From Clostridiales bacterium (GTDB lineage: Bacteria; Bacillota; Clostridia; Christensenellales; Borkfalkiaceae), in the NCBI GenBank assembly GCA_015055615.1, contig SVHT01000002.1, forward strand, positions 1 through 64,000: DNA of 64,000 bases. The letters are read 5' to 3'. The notes under the pieces are model-generated. The model did not search any database. It was given only the letters and a program-made list of their open reading frames with translations, and was not told the origin of the DNA. Shown here one piece after another: positions 53,088-62,625 of the stretch. The translations under genes and the position numbers were made by a program. Position 1 is the first letter of the stretch. Every line of letters begins with the position of its first letter.

Positions 53088-53525
53088 ATGAAAGCAGTGG
53101 TGCAAAGGGTTAAGAAAACCTCGCTGTCCGTGGACGGAAAATTGATATCTGAAATCCCGTTTGGGTTGACTGTTTTTTTAGGCGTTAAGACGGGGGATAG
53201 CGAAAAGGACGGCGCGTATATAGCAAAAAAGATTGCGGGCTTACGTATTTTTGAGGACGAAAACGGCAAAATGAATTTGTCGGTAAAGGACGTGGGAGGC
53301 GAAGTGTTGCTCGTGTCGCAATTTACTTTGTACGGCGACGCGTCCCATGGTAATAGACCGAGCTTTACGGAGGCGGCGCGCCCTGAAATAGCAGAGCCAT
53401 TGTACGAATATGTTGTAAGGGAAGTCTCTACCTACGGTATTACGGTGAAAAAAGGCGTGTTTGGAGCGGATATGAAAATCGAGCAATTTAACGACGGGCC
53501 CGTGACGATTTTGTTGGAAAGCTGA
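53088..53525 (+). CDS. dtd: D-aminoacyl-tRNA deacylase
   Basis: A 145-residue enzyme that frees tRNAs wrongly charged with D-amino acids or glycine. It begins MKAVVQRVKKTSLSVDG and contains the two hallmark motifs SQFTLYGD and NDGPVTILLES near the end. The ATG at 53088 has GGAG at 53075-53078; an in-frame ATG at 53079 is too close to that site. The stem-loop terminator at 53655 follows. Confidence 0.95.
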   Translation: MKAVVQRVKKTSLSVDGKLISEIPFGLTVFLGVKTGDSEKDGAYIAKKIAGLRIFEDENGKMNLSVKDVGGEVLLVSQFTLYGDASHGNRPSFTEAARPEIAEPLYEYVVREVSTYGITVKKGVFGADMKIEQFNDGPVTILLES

Positions 53526-53654
53526 CCTTTTTCAGCTTTCAAGTTTTTGTTGATTCGGGGATGCGAGGGAGAAATTACTTCCACTCCACGAAAAAGAGTA
53601 AGATATAAACACAAAAACCTTATAAAAGATTTATAAAATGATACTAGGATGCTT

Positions 53655-53697
53655 TCCGCGCTGATATCCAATATGGATGGCGCGGAGTTTTTCTTTT
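53655..53697 (+). terminator. Terminator after dtd
   Basis: Outer arms TCCGCGC/GCGCGGA (53655-53661, 53680-53686) and inner arms ATCCA/TGGAT form an interrupted stem, followed by GTTTTTCTTTTT. The bases between the dtd stop and this stem hold nothing recognised. Confidence 0.7.
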
Positions 53698-53769
53698 TAA
53701 ACAAAAAAACGGCTTGTTTTGAATATGTCCGTGGGGTAAACCATGAAAAAACAAACGCAAAAAGCGTAT

Positions 53770-53848
53770 TCTACTGCGGGTAGAGTGGCGCTCTACTGTG
53801 GGTAGAGTGGCGATTTTGCGGGGTAGAGGGCGTTTTTTTGGGGTAGAG
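53770..53848 (+). repeat. Degenerate tandem repeat with GGGTAGAG core
   Basis: Four degenerate units of about 21 bases, each with (C/G)GGGTAGAG(T)GGCG, stand in a row in the intergenic region before the GT8 gene. No coding function is seen. Confidence 0.65.
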
Positions 53849-53896
53849 AAAAAAGGAGAGAAAAAAGTTGTAATTTGGAAAAAAATGATATAAAAT

Positions 53897-54031
53897 ACAA
53901 TTGCGAATCGACAGAGATAAAATGTGATTGCAAGTCGACAGAGATAAAATGCGATTGCGAATCGACAGAGATAAAATGCGACTGCGAATCGACAGAGATA
54001 AAATGCGATTGCAAGTCGACAAGAAATATAG
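53897..54031 (+). repeat. 27-base tandem repeat array (five units)
   Basis: Five head-to-tail units of 27 bases start at 53897, 53924, 53951, 53978 and 54005. The consensus is GCGATTGCGAATCGACAG followed by AGATAAAAT; the last unit is degraded at its end. Twenty-seven is a multiple of three, so the array is open in the frame of the following gene and would read R-D-K-M-R-L-R-I-D repeats. Each unit ends in a TAAAAT that could serve as a -10 box. It lies 59 bases before the GT8 start codon. Confidence 0.9.
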
Positions 54032-54089
54032 CAGTCAACAAATAAGGCAAAGTAAGCTTGACATAGCGGTTACGAGCAAGGAGGATGGC

Positions 54090-55169
54090 ATGGAACAGGC
54101 GCAAATGCAAATAAAACCCAAAAGACTCGGTTGGAACGAGGCGGACGTACAATTATATACGCCCGCAAAGGCAGACAGAGGCGCATCGAAGGCGGCTGAA
54201 AACAAATTGGGCGTAAAGCAGGATAAAAAAGGGATTATTCCCATTTTCTTCGCTGTGGACGACAATTATTTGCCTTTTCTTTCCATCACCTTGGAATCCC
54301 TCTGGGAAAATTCTTCGCATGCCTACGATTACGAAATTTACGTTTTGCACTCGGGTATCCGCGAAGATTATCAAGAAAAAATTCTGCGCTATAACGAAAA
54401 GGACGGATTGCACGTTTCGTTCGTAGACGTTACAGAGCGTTTAAAGAAAATTTTCGATAAATTGCACATGCGCGATTATTATTCAGCGGCGACCTATTAC
54501 CGTGTATTTATCGCCGAAATGTTTCCGCAATACGACAAAGCGCTGTATCTCGATTCCGATACGGTCATTTTGGGGGATATCAGCGAGCTATACAATTACG
54601 ATTTGGGCAATAATATGCTCGGTGGCGCGCCGTGCGAGGGCGTAAACAGTTTTGACGTGTATAGGCGTTACGTAAAGGAAGTAGACGGGCTTGATACCGA
54701 TTATTTCTTCAACGCGGGCGTTATTTTGATGAACCTCAAAGCCTTCCGAGAAGAGGGATTTTACGAGCAGTTTGCCGACCTTTTGAGCAAATATAAATTC
54801 CGCTTAATCCAAGACGAGGATTATCTCAACGTCATTTGTCAGGACAGAATTTTGCATCTTCCCCGCGCGTGGAACAAAACTCCCGTTGGACCCGATAAAT
54901 TGGCGCGCGAAGATTTGCGTATCGTACATTATCTCATGACGTGGAAACCTTGGCACTACGAGGATATTCCCTACGGCGACTATTTTTGGGAATATGCCGT
55001 TAGAACGGAATTTTACGATTATTTGAAAGGCTTGCTCGATAATTTTGACGAGAAAGGCTTGGAAAATGACAAGCTGTGCGAGAAAAATTTGAAAGCGCTT
55101 GCCGAAGAGGAAATCGCCCGCCCCGACGGTTATTTCAAAACGTACGGTAAAATGTACGGAAACGTATAA
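54090..55169 (+). CDS. Glycosyltransferase family 8 (LgtC-like)
   Basis: About 360 residues from the ATG at 54090, which has AAGGAGG at 54078-54084. The open frame extends upstream through the tandem repeat to 53928, but that part lacks a ribosome binding site and is low-complexity. The GT-A fold is shown by IIPIFFAVDDNYLPFLSITL, the DxD metal motif in LYLDSDTVILGD, FFNAGVILMNL, DEDYLN and the late HYLMTWKPW. GT8 enzymes transfer galactose or glucose from UDP-sugars, often onto lipids or surface polymers. With the two acyltransferases that follow it suggests envelope glycolipid synthesis. Confidence 0.9.
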   Translation: MEQAQMQIKPKRLGWNEADVQLYTPAKADRGASKAAENKLGVKQDKKGIIPIFFAVDDNYLPFLSITLESLWENSSHAYDYEIYVLHSGIREDYQEKILRYNEKDGLHVSFVDVTERLKKIFDKLHMRDYYSAATYYRVFIAEMFPQYDKALYLDSDTVILGDISELYNYDLGNNMLGGAPCEGVNSFDVYRRYVKEVDGLDTDYFFNAGVILMNLKAFREEGFYEQFADLLSKYKFRLIQDEDYLNVICQDRILHLPRAWNKTPVGPDKLAREDLRIVHYLMTWKPWHYEDIPYGDYFWEYAVRTEFYDYLKGLLDNFDEKGLENDKLCEKNLKALAEEEIARPDGYFKTYGKMYGNV

Positions 55170-55293
55170 AGGGTGGGGGACGTGTCGCAAACAAACTCGT
55201 TCTTTTAATAGAATTATTCAACCGCTTGCGCGCTCTTGTGTGACGTAGGCGGTTAAGCCACGTTATAGAGCATTACAAAAAAAGGAGTAAATT

Positions 55294-56184
55294 ATGGACG
55301 AAACGAAAATTTCTCCCGATCGATTAGAGGTGTTGGCGAAGATTCGGGAATACGAAAAGGCAGGGCGGTTTGACGAGGACGTGGAAAACGACCCCGAAGC
55401 CCCCGAGCTCACCCCCGACAAGGTCGATTATCTGTGCAAAAAGCTGTCGAGTAAGATTGGCAGAAAGGTTGCGAACTATCTCGCCGACCATTACTTTTTG
55501 AAACTTATCAAAAAGAATATTTTGATGATTGACGGGATAACGGGGGAAGAATACTTGAAAGAGGGTATGAAAAACGGCGCGATTATCACGTGCAACCATT
55601 TTCATGCGTTTGATAATTACGTGGTTTTCCATTGTATTCGCAAATATTTGCCGAAAAAATATCTCTACAAAGTTATCCGCGAGGGGAATTATACCAATTT
55701 CCCCGGTTTGTACGGTTTCTTTTTCCGTCATTGCAACACGTTGCCGTTGTCTAGTAACCGCCGTACGATGATGAACTTTATGTCGGCGACGAACACCCTC
55801 TTGAAAAACGGCGAAGTCATTTTGATTTATCCCGAACAGGGTATGTGGTGGAATTACCGCAAGCCTCGTCCCTTTAAATTGGGCGGTTTTAAAATGGCTT
55901 ATCGCGCGGGCGTACCCGTGGTGCCGACGTTTATCACGATGAAAGATGACGAGCGTTTGGGCGAGGACGGGTATCCGATGCAACGCTTTACCTTTCACGT
56001 AATGCCCCCTATTTATCCCGACAAGTCTTTGGGCGAAAAAGCGGGCTCTGAAAAGATGAAGGACGAAGCGTACGCGCTTTGCAAGGCAAAATACGAGGAA
56101 GTGTACGGGATTCCGCTCGTTTACGGCGACGAAACGGACGATAACGAACAAGCGGACGTACAAAAGCAGGAGGAAGAAAAATGA
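55294..56184 (+). CDS. PlsC-like 1-acyl-glycerol-3-phosphate acyltransferase family protein
   Basis: A 296-residue protein with the acyltransferase motif NHFHAFD (consensus NHxxxxD) and the substrate motif YPEQGMWW (consensus PEGT/S-like). The last 25 residues are acidic and disordered, and a helical N-terminal extension of about 65 residues precedes the domain. It probably moves fatty acyl groups onto a glycerol phosphate or sugar lipid at the membrane. GGAG precedes the ATG at 55294. It overlaps the following acyltransferase gene by four bases. Confidence 0.85.
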   Translation: MDETKISPDRLEVLAKIREYEKAGRFDEDVENDPEAPELTPDKVDYLCKKLSSKIGRKVANYLADHYFLKLIKKNILMIDGITGEEYLKEGMKNGAIITCNHFHAFDNYVVFHCIRKYLPKKYLYKVIREGNYTNFPGLYGFFFRHCNTLPLSSNRRTMMNFMSATNTLLKNGEVILIYPEQGMWWNYRKPRPFKLGGFKMAYRAGVPVVPTFITMKDDERLGEDGYPMQRFTFHVMPPIYPDKSLGEKAGSEKMKDEAYALCKAKYEEVYGIPLVYGDETDDNEQADVQKQEEEK

Positions 56185-56861
56185 TATTGTATTTATCGAT
56201 TATTACGGTGTGCGTGCTGTTGATATCCACGTCGTTATTCTTTATTTTTTCAACCAACTTTTTCTATCTGTTGGGATTCACGGCGTTGGCGGCGTTTTTG
56301 GCGATTGTGGTGGACATTTTGGTCGCGACCGTATGCAGATTGCTGCCTAAAAAATTTGCAAACCACGAACGCAAAGTTTTTACCGTTTCCGCAAAAGAAA
56401 AAGCCTTTTACGAAAAGCTGAAAATTAGAAAATGGAAGGACGGCGTTCCTGAGATTGGGCATTTTACAGGGTTTAGAAAAAATAAAATTGCCGACCCGAA
56501 GAGTGTGGAATATCTCGACCGTTTCCTTTTGGAGGCGTGCTATGGCGAGCTGGGGCATTTTTGGAGCTTATTCTTCGGATTTTCTCTCTTGTTGCTCGGG
56601 TTTCTTCCCTTTTTCCCGTCGATGTCTATTTGGCTTTCGATTTCAATCCCCGTGGCAATCATTAATATCTTTATGAACCTGCCCTCGTGGTTCATTTTGC
56701 GTTACAATTCCTACAAATTAGAGATTTTGCGCAAGAGCAATCTCAAGAAACAGCAAAGAGCGGTGGCAAAAGCGCAAGGCGAGCAGACGGAATCGTCTAA
56801 ATCTTCCGTTATGGAAGTGATAAGCGAAGTGGTATTAGGCGCAGAAAAGCAGGGGGCGTAA
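56181..56861 (+). CDS. CrtO-like membrane acyltransferase family protein
   Basis: A 226-residue membrane protein: two N-terminal spans (about 1-52), a cytoplasmic stretch with FYEKLKIRKWKDGVPE, YLDRFLLEACYGELGH, two further spans (about 130-175) and FILRYNSYKLEIL near the end. This is the pattern of the glycosyl-4,4'-diaponeurosporenoate acyltransferase (CrtO-like) family, which in staphylococci acylates a carotenoid glycoside. No carotenoid genes are present here, so another glycosylated lipid is the more likely acceptor. Overlap at ATGA with the PlsC-like gene indicates coupled expression. Confidence 0.8.
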   Translation: MILYLSIITVCVLLISTSLFFIFSTNFFYLLGFTALAAFLAIVVDILVATVCRLLPKKFANHERKVFTVSAKEKAFYEKLKIRKWKDGVPEIGHFTGFRKNKIADPKSVEYLDRFLLEACYGELGHFWSLFFGFSLLLLGFLPFFPSMSIWLSISIPVAIINIFMNLPSWFILRYNSYKLEILRKSNLKKQQRAVAKAQGEQTESSKSSVMEVISEVVLGAEKQGA

Positions 56862-56917
56862 AAGGCAAAATTTTGCGTTCGTTGCGATACGTATTGGGTG
56901 CTTTTATGGTATAAAAT

Positions 56918-56953
56918 AAAAAAGTCGCTGTGGGATGCCCACAGCGACTTTTT
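56918..56953. terminator. Strong terminator after the acyltransferase operon
   Basis: 16-base perfect arms (56918-56934 side and 56938-56953) around ATG, A-rich before and T-rich after, so it can work in both directions. Confidence 0.9.
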
Positions 56954-57006
56954 GTATGCTCATTCTAATTCTTGGGATAAATTTTTAAATTCGTCTGCAG
57001 ACGCAA

Positions 57007-57041
57007 GCGTCCGTTTCGAGAGGAAACGGACGCGTTTTTTT
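57007..57041 (+). terminator. Second terminator before the dgt promoter
   Basis: 11-base arms (57007-57017, 57023-57033), GAGAG loop, then a T-run to 57041. It follows the first terminator by 53 bases that hold no gene. A weak promoter candidate for dgt (TTGTCG near 57096, AT-rich -10 region) lies beyond. Confidence 0.85.
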
Positions 57042-57173
57042 GTAAAATCAAAAAAAGTAAAAAAATTTTTGCCAAAAAAAAGGAAATCGAAAAGTTTTGT
57101 CGAATATATTATTATAATAATATATTTTTGGGTATAAATAATCGTGAAACAAACAAAAAAGGAGGAGACCACA

Positions 57174-58202
57174 ATGAACGAAAAAGAATATTCTTGCGTA
57201 AGAGAGCGTGTTTGCGCGCAGGAAGAACTGTTTTTGTCCCCGTATGCAAAGCGTTCCGCGGATACGCAGGGCAGATTGCGCGAAGAAAGCCGTTGCGGTT
57301 TCCGTACCGATTTTCAAAGGGATAGAGACCGTATTATTTATTCCAACTCGTTTAAGCGTTTAAAAAACAAAACGCAGGTGTTTTTTGCGCCCGAAGGGGA
57401 TCATTACATTACCCGTTTGACGCATACCTTGGACGTGTCGCAAATCGCACGCTCTATCGCCCGCTCCCTTTCTTTGAACGAAGACTTGGCGGAGGCGATT
57501 GCGCTGGGACACGATTTGGGGCATACGCCCTTTGGGCACGTGGGCGAAAGGGTGCTTGCAAAGCTTTCCTCGCGCGGGTTTATGCACAACGAGCAGTCCT
57601 TGCGCGTTGTGGACGTCATTGAAAAGGGCGGGCGGGGGCTGAACCTCACGCAGGAAGTTCGCGACGGTATTCTCAACCATAAGAGCTCGGGCAAGCCGTC
57701 CACACTCGAAGGAGAGGCGGTTTCCCTTGCCGACCGTATCGCGTACATCAATCACGATATCGAGGATGCGATAAGGGCGGGGATATTAAAAGCGGAAGAT
57801 TTACCCCAAGACGCGGTGGCGCTCCTTGGCAACGCCACGAAAGAGCGTATCAATACGGCGATTGCGGATATTTACAAAACGTCGCTCGGACAGCCCTACG
57901 TGCAGATGTCGGACGAAATTATGCAGGCGACCAACCGTCTCCGCGCATTTATGTTCGAGCGGGTATACGAGTATGCAAACAAGTCGATACAAGAACGCTC
58001 GGAGCGAATGCTCACGCAGTTGTTTGAATATTTTACCGCGCATGCGGAAAAGTTACCGCAACCGTATTTACGGCTTTTGGACCGTGACGAAAAGGAGGTT
58101 GTGGTCTGCGATTATTTATCGGGTATGACCGATCGGTACGCCATAGGCGTATTTGAAAGTCTGTTTATTCCCGCAACGTTTTCAATAGGAGGTGTGACGT
58201 GA
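57174..58202 (+). CDS. dgt: dGTPase-like HD-domain protein
   Basis: A 342-residue HD hydrolase of the deoxyguanosinetriphosphate triphosphohydrolase-like family. It contains FRTDFQRDRDRIIYSNSFKRL, RLTHTLDVSQIARSIAR and the HD pair in GHDLGHTPFGHVGE, with LADRIAYINHDIEDA supplying the later Asp. It would cleave dNTPs to the nucleoside and tripolyphosphate. AAGGAGG (from 57160) fixes the start at 57174. Its stop overlaps the GTG start of dnaG, the conserved dgt-dnaG-rpoD order. Confidence 0.9.
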   Translation: MNEKEYSCVRERVCAQEELFLSPYAKRSADTQGRLREESRCGFRTDFQRDRDRIIYSNSFKRLKNKTQVFFAPEGDHYITRLTHTLDVSQIARSIARSLSLNEDLAEAIALGHDLGHTPFGHVGERVLAKLSSRGFMHNEQSLRVVDVIEKGGRGLNLTQEVRDGILNHKSSGKPSTLEGEAVSLADRIAYINHDIEDAIRAGILKAEDLPQDAVALLGNATKERINTAIADIYKTSLGQPYVQMSDEIMQATNRLRAFMFERVYEYANKSIQERSERMLTQLFEYFTAHAEKLPQPYLRLLDRDEKEVVVCDYLSGMTDRYAIGVFESLFIPATFSIGGVT

Positions 58203-60004
58203 GTAACGCAAAAGGCATAGACGCTGAATTTATGCGGACGCTAAAACAGAAAAACGACATTGTCGAAGTTTTACGTGGCTACGTTGCCCTCGACAGAAAG
58301 GGCGGAAATTATTGGGCGTGCTGTCCTTTTCACCACGAGAAAACGCCGTCTTTTTCCGTCAATGAAGGCGACCAGTTTTATCACTGTTTCGGTTGTGGCG
58401 TATCGGGCGACGTCGTGCGGTTTGTGCAGGAAATGGAGAGTACCGATTTTATCGGCGCGGTGCGTATTCTTGCGGCGCGTGTGAAGATGACGGTCCCCGA
58501 GGGGGATTACGACACCGAAGAGGCGGCGAAGAAACGCAAAAAGAGAGACGTTTTGGTAAAGATATTGCGCGATACCGCGCGGTTTTATCTCAACAATCTG
58601 TACAGCGGGGACGAGCGCGCGGATAAATACTTGCAATATATTGCGGGGCGTGGGCTTTCGCCGACGACGGTGAAGAAGTTCGGGCTTGGCGCGTCCCTCG
58701 ATTATAATTCCTTGCCTGATTATCTGTTCAAGAAAGGGTATGCGCGCGAGGATTTGTTGGATAGTGGCGTCATTTCCGTCAACGAAAGGGGGCGGTTGTA
58801 CGACGCGCAGGGCGAGCGTTTGGTTTTCCCCATTATCAACGCCTTTGACGAGGTCGTCGGGTTCAGCGGTCGAAAGCTCGAAAAGGTAAAATTCGGCAAA
58901 TATAAAAACACGTCGGGCACGATGCTCTATGATAAGAGCAAGACGTTGTATAATATCAACCTACTCAAAAAATTAAAAAGAGAAAAACCAATTAACGAAG
59001 TGATTTTCGTCGAGGGACAAATGGACGCAATCACCTTGTATCAGGCGGGTTTCCAAAACGTTGTCGCGACCATGGGTACGGCGCTGACCAAAGACCAAGC
59101 CCGACTTGCCAAACGGTATACGGACAAAATCCTAATCAGCTATGACGGCGACTTTGCGGGGCAAAAAGCGGACGTGCGCAGTTTGGATATTTTGAAAGAG
59201 GCAGGTTTGGACGTGCGCGTCGTGCCGATTCCCGACGGAAAGGACCCCGACGAGATTGCGCGCGAGAGCGCCGAGCTCTATCAAAAATGCTTGGACGAGG
59301 CGATGCCCGTTATCGATTACCGTTTGCATGCGATAGAACGCGGTTACGATTTGTCCAAAACGGAGGACAAGCGTAAATACGTGGCGGCGGCGTTGAAAAT
59401 CGTCAAAGAGGCGGAGAGCGAAAGCGTGCGTGAGGAGCTGTTGAAAAAGCTCCGCGACAAGACGGGGATTACCTATCACGCGTTGGAGCGGGATATGCAG
59501 AACGTCAAGCTGGAACCGACGCAGACAGAGGACGTGCCTTTACAGGAGAAAATTTCCGAGGTTGCGTCTGGGACGGACAAAAAGCAAAAGGCGTTGCGCT
59601 TTATTTTGGCGGCAAAACTCTTCTCTGCTCCCTATGCAAAAACGCTCTTGGTGACAGAGTTGCCCTTGCGCGATGCAACGCATATCGTGATTGCGAATTA
59701 TATCCGCAATTGCGAGCAAAAGGGGGAACGGGTACGGCCGAGCGAGTTGTTTGAGTTGTTGGACGAAAACTGCGTAGAGTTCAATGCGATTTTGGATTTG
59801 AACTACGGGGACAAGCTTGCAGGAGAGATTGCCGAACGTTTTTTCACCGACAGCGTCAAGACCTTGCGCTTAGAGGCGGTGGAAGAGGAAGTGGCAAAAT
59901 GCAACGCGGAATATGCGCGCGCCACCGAGGAAAAAGAGCGCAGAGAAATTGCAAAAAAATTGGGCGAGTTGATACAAAAACGCAACCGCATTAAAAAGAG
60001 TTAA
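58199..60004 (+). CDS. dnaG: DNA primase
   Basis: A 601-residue enzyme making RNA primers at the replication fork. The N-terminal zinc domain has CCPFHHEKTPSF and YHCFGCGVSGD (about 40-65). The TOPRIM core has EGQMDAITLYQAG and SYDGDFAGQKA, and the C-terminal helicase-binding region follows from about 430. The GTG start has AGGAGGTG upstream and overlaps dgt by four bases. Confidence 0.97.
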   Translation: MSNAKGIDAEFMRTLKQKNDIVEVLRGYVALDRKGGNYWACCPFHHEKTPSFSVNEGDQFYHCFGCGVSGDVVRFVQEMESTDFIGAVRILAARVKMTVPEGDYDTEEAAKKRKKRDVLVKILRDTARFYLNNLYSGDERADKYLQYIAGRGLSPTTVKKFGLGASLDYNSLPDYLFKKGYAREDLLDSGVISVNERGRLYDAQGERLVFPIINAFDEVVGFSGRKLEKVKFGKYKNTSGTMLYDKSKTLYNINLLKKLKREKPINEVIFVEGQMDAITLYQAGFQNVVATMGTALTKDQARLAKRYTDKILISYDGDFAGQKADVRSLDILKEAGLDVRVVPIPDGKDPDEIARESAELYQKCLDEAMPVIDYRLHAIERGYDLSKTEDKRKYVAAALKIVKEAESESVREELLKKLRDKTGITYHALERDMQNVKLEPTQTEDVPLQEKISEVASGTDKKQKALRFILAAKLFSAPYAKTLLVTELPLRDATHIVIANYIRNCEQKGERVRPSELFELLDENCVEFNAILDLNYGDKLAGEIAERFFTDSVKTLRLEAVEEEVAKCNAEYARATEEKERREIAKKLGELIQKRNRIKKS

Positions 60005-60064
60005 AAAGAAAACAAAACAAACGAGAAAAACAAAAGGATTTCGGTATAAACGGAGGATAAAAAA

Positions 60065-61120
60065 ATGAACGTAACCGAGCAAAAACTCAACGAATTGATG
60101 GAAGGCATCATCAGCGAATACGGCAAGAAGGGCTGCATTTCCAGCAACGCTTTCTGCGATATCATGGAAAAATACGACATGAACGCAGATCAAATGGATT
60201 GGATGACCAAGGCGCTTAGCGACGCAGGTATTCAGCTGGTAGACGAGGAACAGCGCGATCGTGAGTTGTTTGAACAGGCGCTTTCCGATATCGGTTTAGA
60301 CGATCCCGTTAAGATGTACCTCAAAGACATCGGTCGCGTGCCCTTGCTTTCTGCGGACGAGGAAGTAGAGCTTGCAAAACGCATGGCGGAAAACGACGTG
60401 GCGGCGAAAAAACGCCTTTCGGAGGCGAACCTGCGATTGGTTGTTTCCATTGCAAAACGTTACGTGGGGCGCGGTATGCTTTTCTTGGATTTGATCCAAG
60501 AGGGTAACTTAGGTCTCATGAAGGCGGTGGAAAAATTCGATTATCAAAAGGGATTTAAATTCTCCACGTATGCAACGTGGTGGATTCGTCAATCGATTAC
60601 CCGCGCGATTGCTGATCAGGCGCGTACCATTCGTATTCCCGTACACATGGTGGAAACGATTAATAAGCTCACGAGAGTGCAACGCGTTTTGTTGCAGGAA
60701 TTCGGGCGTGAACCCACCCCCGCGGAAATTGCGGAAAAGATGGGCGTGACGGAAGAGCGCGTCCGTGAAATTCAAAAAATTGCGCAGGACCCCGTTTCCT
60801 TGGAAACGCCAATCGGCGAGGAAGAGGACAGCCATTTGGGCGATTTCATCGAAGATGAAAAGACGACGACGCCTAGCGATTCGGTTGCGTTTACGATGCT
60901 CAAAGAACAGCTTTTGAGCGTGTTAGACACCCTTACTCCGCGTGAAGAAAGGGTGCTTCGTTTGCGTTACGGTATCGACGACGGGAAACCTAGAACTTTG
61001 GAAGAAGTGGGCAGAGAATTTAACGTTACCCGTGAACGTATCCGTCAGATTGAGGCGAAAGCGTTGAGAAAGCTTCGTCACCCTTCGCGCAGTAAAAAGC
61101 TGAAAGATTTCTTGGAATAA
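60065..61120 (+). CDS. rpoD: Primary sigma factor RpoD (sigma-A)
   Basis: A 351-residue housekeeping sigma factor. A short region 1.1 (about 1-75) is followed by region 1.2 ([17 protein letters not shown]), 2 ([55 protein letters not shown]), 3 ([12 protein letters not shown]...) and 4 ([30 protein letters not shown]). There is no large insert between 1.2 and 2, as usual for Bacillota. It recognises the TTGACA-17-TATAAT promoters that recur through this window. Confidence 0.98.
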   Translation: MNVTEQKLNELMEGIISEYGKKGCISSNAFCDIMEKYDMNADQMDWMTKALSDAGIQLVDEEQRDRELFEQALSDIGLDDPVKMYLKDIGRVPLLSADEEVELAKRMAENDVAAKKRLSEANLRLVVSIAKRYVGRGMLFLDLIQEGNLGLMKAVEKFDYQKGFKFSTYATWWIRQSITRAIADQARTIRIPVHMVETINKLTRVQRVLLQEFGREPTPAEIAEKMGVTEERVREIQKIAQDPVSLETPIGEEEDSHLGDFIEDEKTTTPSDSVAFTMLKEQLLSVLDTLTPREERVLRLRYGIDDGKPRTLEEVGREFNVTRERIRQIEAKALRKLRHPSRSKKLKDFLE

Positions 61121-61128
61121 TCGGCGCA

Positions 61129-61812
61129 ATGGGTTACGGAAGGCGTATTGATACGCTGTGTTCGCTGTTGACGGCGGCGGAAACTTTTGCCGACGTGGGT
61201 TGCGATCACGGCTATTGTAGCGAATATATGTTGAAAAACGGACTTTGCAAGCGGGCGATTTTGTCCGATATCAGCAAGGGGAGCCTTGCCAAAGCGGAAA
61301 GTTTGCTTGCGCCCTATATCCGTAGCGGCGTTGCGGTTGCGGTGCTTGGCGACGGGTTTAAGGGAGTGCCTCCCGATACGGACGAGGTGTTGATCGCCGG
61401 TATGGGTGGGAGCGAAATCGTGTCCATTTTGTCCGACGAAAAATACGGTTTTATCCCCAAACGGTTCGTTTTTCAGCCGATGCACGACGGGGAAAAGCTC
61501 CGTCGGTACTTACTTAAAAACGGCGGGTATATCGAGCGGGATTTTACCTTTGAGGACGGAAAGTTCTACGACGTGTTGGTGGGCGGTCGAATACAGCCAA
61601 ACACGGAACAGCAAACGTATACGGACGCGGAGTACGAGTTTGGGAAAGAGAATTTAAGGGAGATGCCGACGGCGTTTGTCAAGCGTACGAAAAAGCTGCT
61701 TAACAACGTCGAAAAATATCTCTTACAACCGAATTTACAGACGGAAAGCCGCATACAGCTCGAAGAGAGGGCAAGGCGGTTACAAGGAGTGTTGAACGGT
61801 GAAGTTAAGTGA
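61129..61812 (+). CDS. trmK: tRNA (adenine(22)-N1)-methyltransferase
   Basis: A 227-residue Rossmann methyltransferase. The S-adenosylmethionine loop FADVGCDHGY, the LSDISKGSL segment and the catalytic-region IAGMGG motif match TrmK, followed by the C-terminal coiled coil. It methylates A22 of some tRNAs. It lies eight bases after rpoD and overlaps nif3 by 14 bases, a pair conserved in Bacillota. Confidence 0.92.
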   Translation: MGYGRRIDTLCSLLTAAETFADVGCDHGYCSEYMLKNGLCKRAILSDISKGSLAKAESLLAPYIRSGVAVAVLGDGFKGVPPDTDEVLIAGMGGSEIVSILSDEKYGFIPKRFVFQPMHDGEKLRRYLLKNGGYIERDFTFEDGKFYDVLVGGRIQPNTEQQTYTDAEYEFGKENLREMPTAFVKRTKKLLNNVEKYLLQPNLQTESRIQLEERARRLQGVLNGEVK

Positions 61813-62605
61813 AATTTATAAAATAGCGGACGAGCTTGCGCCCAAGCGATTGAGCGACGAATATTGCGCGAAGTACGGCGCGTACGATAACAGCGGAATC
61901 CTTGTGGACGCAGGGGAGGATATCAAGGGCGTGCTTTTTACCCTCGATTTGACGTTTGCGGCGATTGAACGGGCAAAGGCAATCGGGGCGAATTTGATTC
62001 TTTGTCACCACCCTGCAATCTATGGAAAGATTTCCGACGTGCGCATCGACGACGAACGGTTGACGGGTAGCAAAATCGTGCAATGTTTAAAGGCGGGGAT
62101 TTCGGTGATTGCGATGCACCTGAATTTGGACACGGTGGACGGCGGTATCGACGACAGCTTGATGCACGGCGTGGCGTTGGCGGCGGGCGAAGATTTTCCC
62201 CTTCCGCTCAGCGTGATGCACCCCGTAGAGGGCGGCGGTTACGGAAAGGCGTACGATTTGCCGAAGATTTCCGTTGCAAAGCTTGCGGAGAATATCAAAA
62301 AGGAATTTTCGTCTTCTCGGGTGCTGTATTACGGTGGCGAAAAGACGGTAAAACGGGCGGCGAGTTGTTGTGGCGCAGGCGCAGATGAAGAGAGTATTTT
62401 ATTTGCGGCAAAGGCGGGCGCAAACGTGTTTATTTCCGCTGATTTTAAACATCACTTGCTTGGCTTGGCAATGGAAAAGGGCATGGGCGTAATCGTGTTG
62501 ACACACTATTCGTCCGAAAATTACGGTTTTGAAAAATATTATAAAAAAATCTGTCAAAGAGTGCAAATTCCGTGCGTTTATCACACGGAAAACGCGTGGC
62601 TTTGA
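61799..62605 (+). CDS. Nif3-like dinuclear metal center protein
   Basis: A 268-residue DUF34/NIF3 protein. It has the metal-binding segments ILCHHPAIYG, VIAMHLNLDTVDGG and the late VLTHYSSE, which form a two-metal site in a toroidal hexamer. The enzymatic role is not settled, though links to GTP cyclohydrolase-like chemistry and metal handling have been proposed. The start is a GTG inside the end of trmK. Confidence 0.9.
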   Translation: MKLSEIYKIADELAPKRLSDEYCAKYGAYDNSGILVDAGEDIKGVLFTLDLTFAAIERAKAIGANLILCHHPAIYGKISDVRIDDERLTGSKIVQCLKAGISVIAMHLNLDTVDGGIDDSLMHGVALAAGEDFPLPLSVMHPVEGGGYGKAYDLPKISVAKLAENIKKEFSSSRVLYYGGEKTVKRAASCCGAGADEESILFAAKAGANVFISADFKHHLLGLAMEKGMGVIVLTHYSSENYGFEKYYKKICQRVQIPCVYHTENAWL

Positions 62606-62625
62606 CGGAAAGGGAGTATATAGTT

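Noticed and set aside
53897..54031. CRISPR array
   Set aside because: The 27-base units are directly joined with no spacers, and no cas genes are present.
53928..54089. Repeat-coded N-terminal part of the GT8 protein
   Set aside because: No ribosome binding site precedes 53928, whereas AAGGAGG stands before 54090, where the family homology begins. Kept only as a possibility in the repeat finding.
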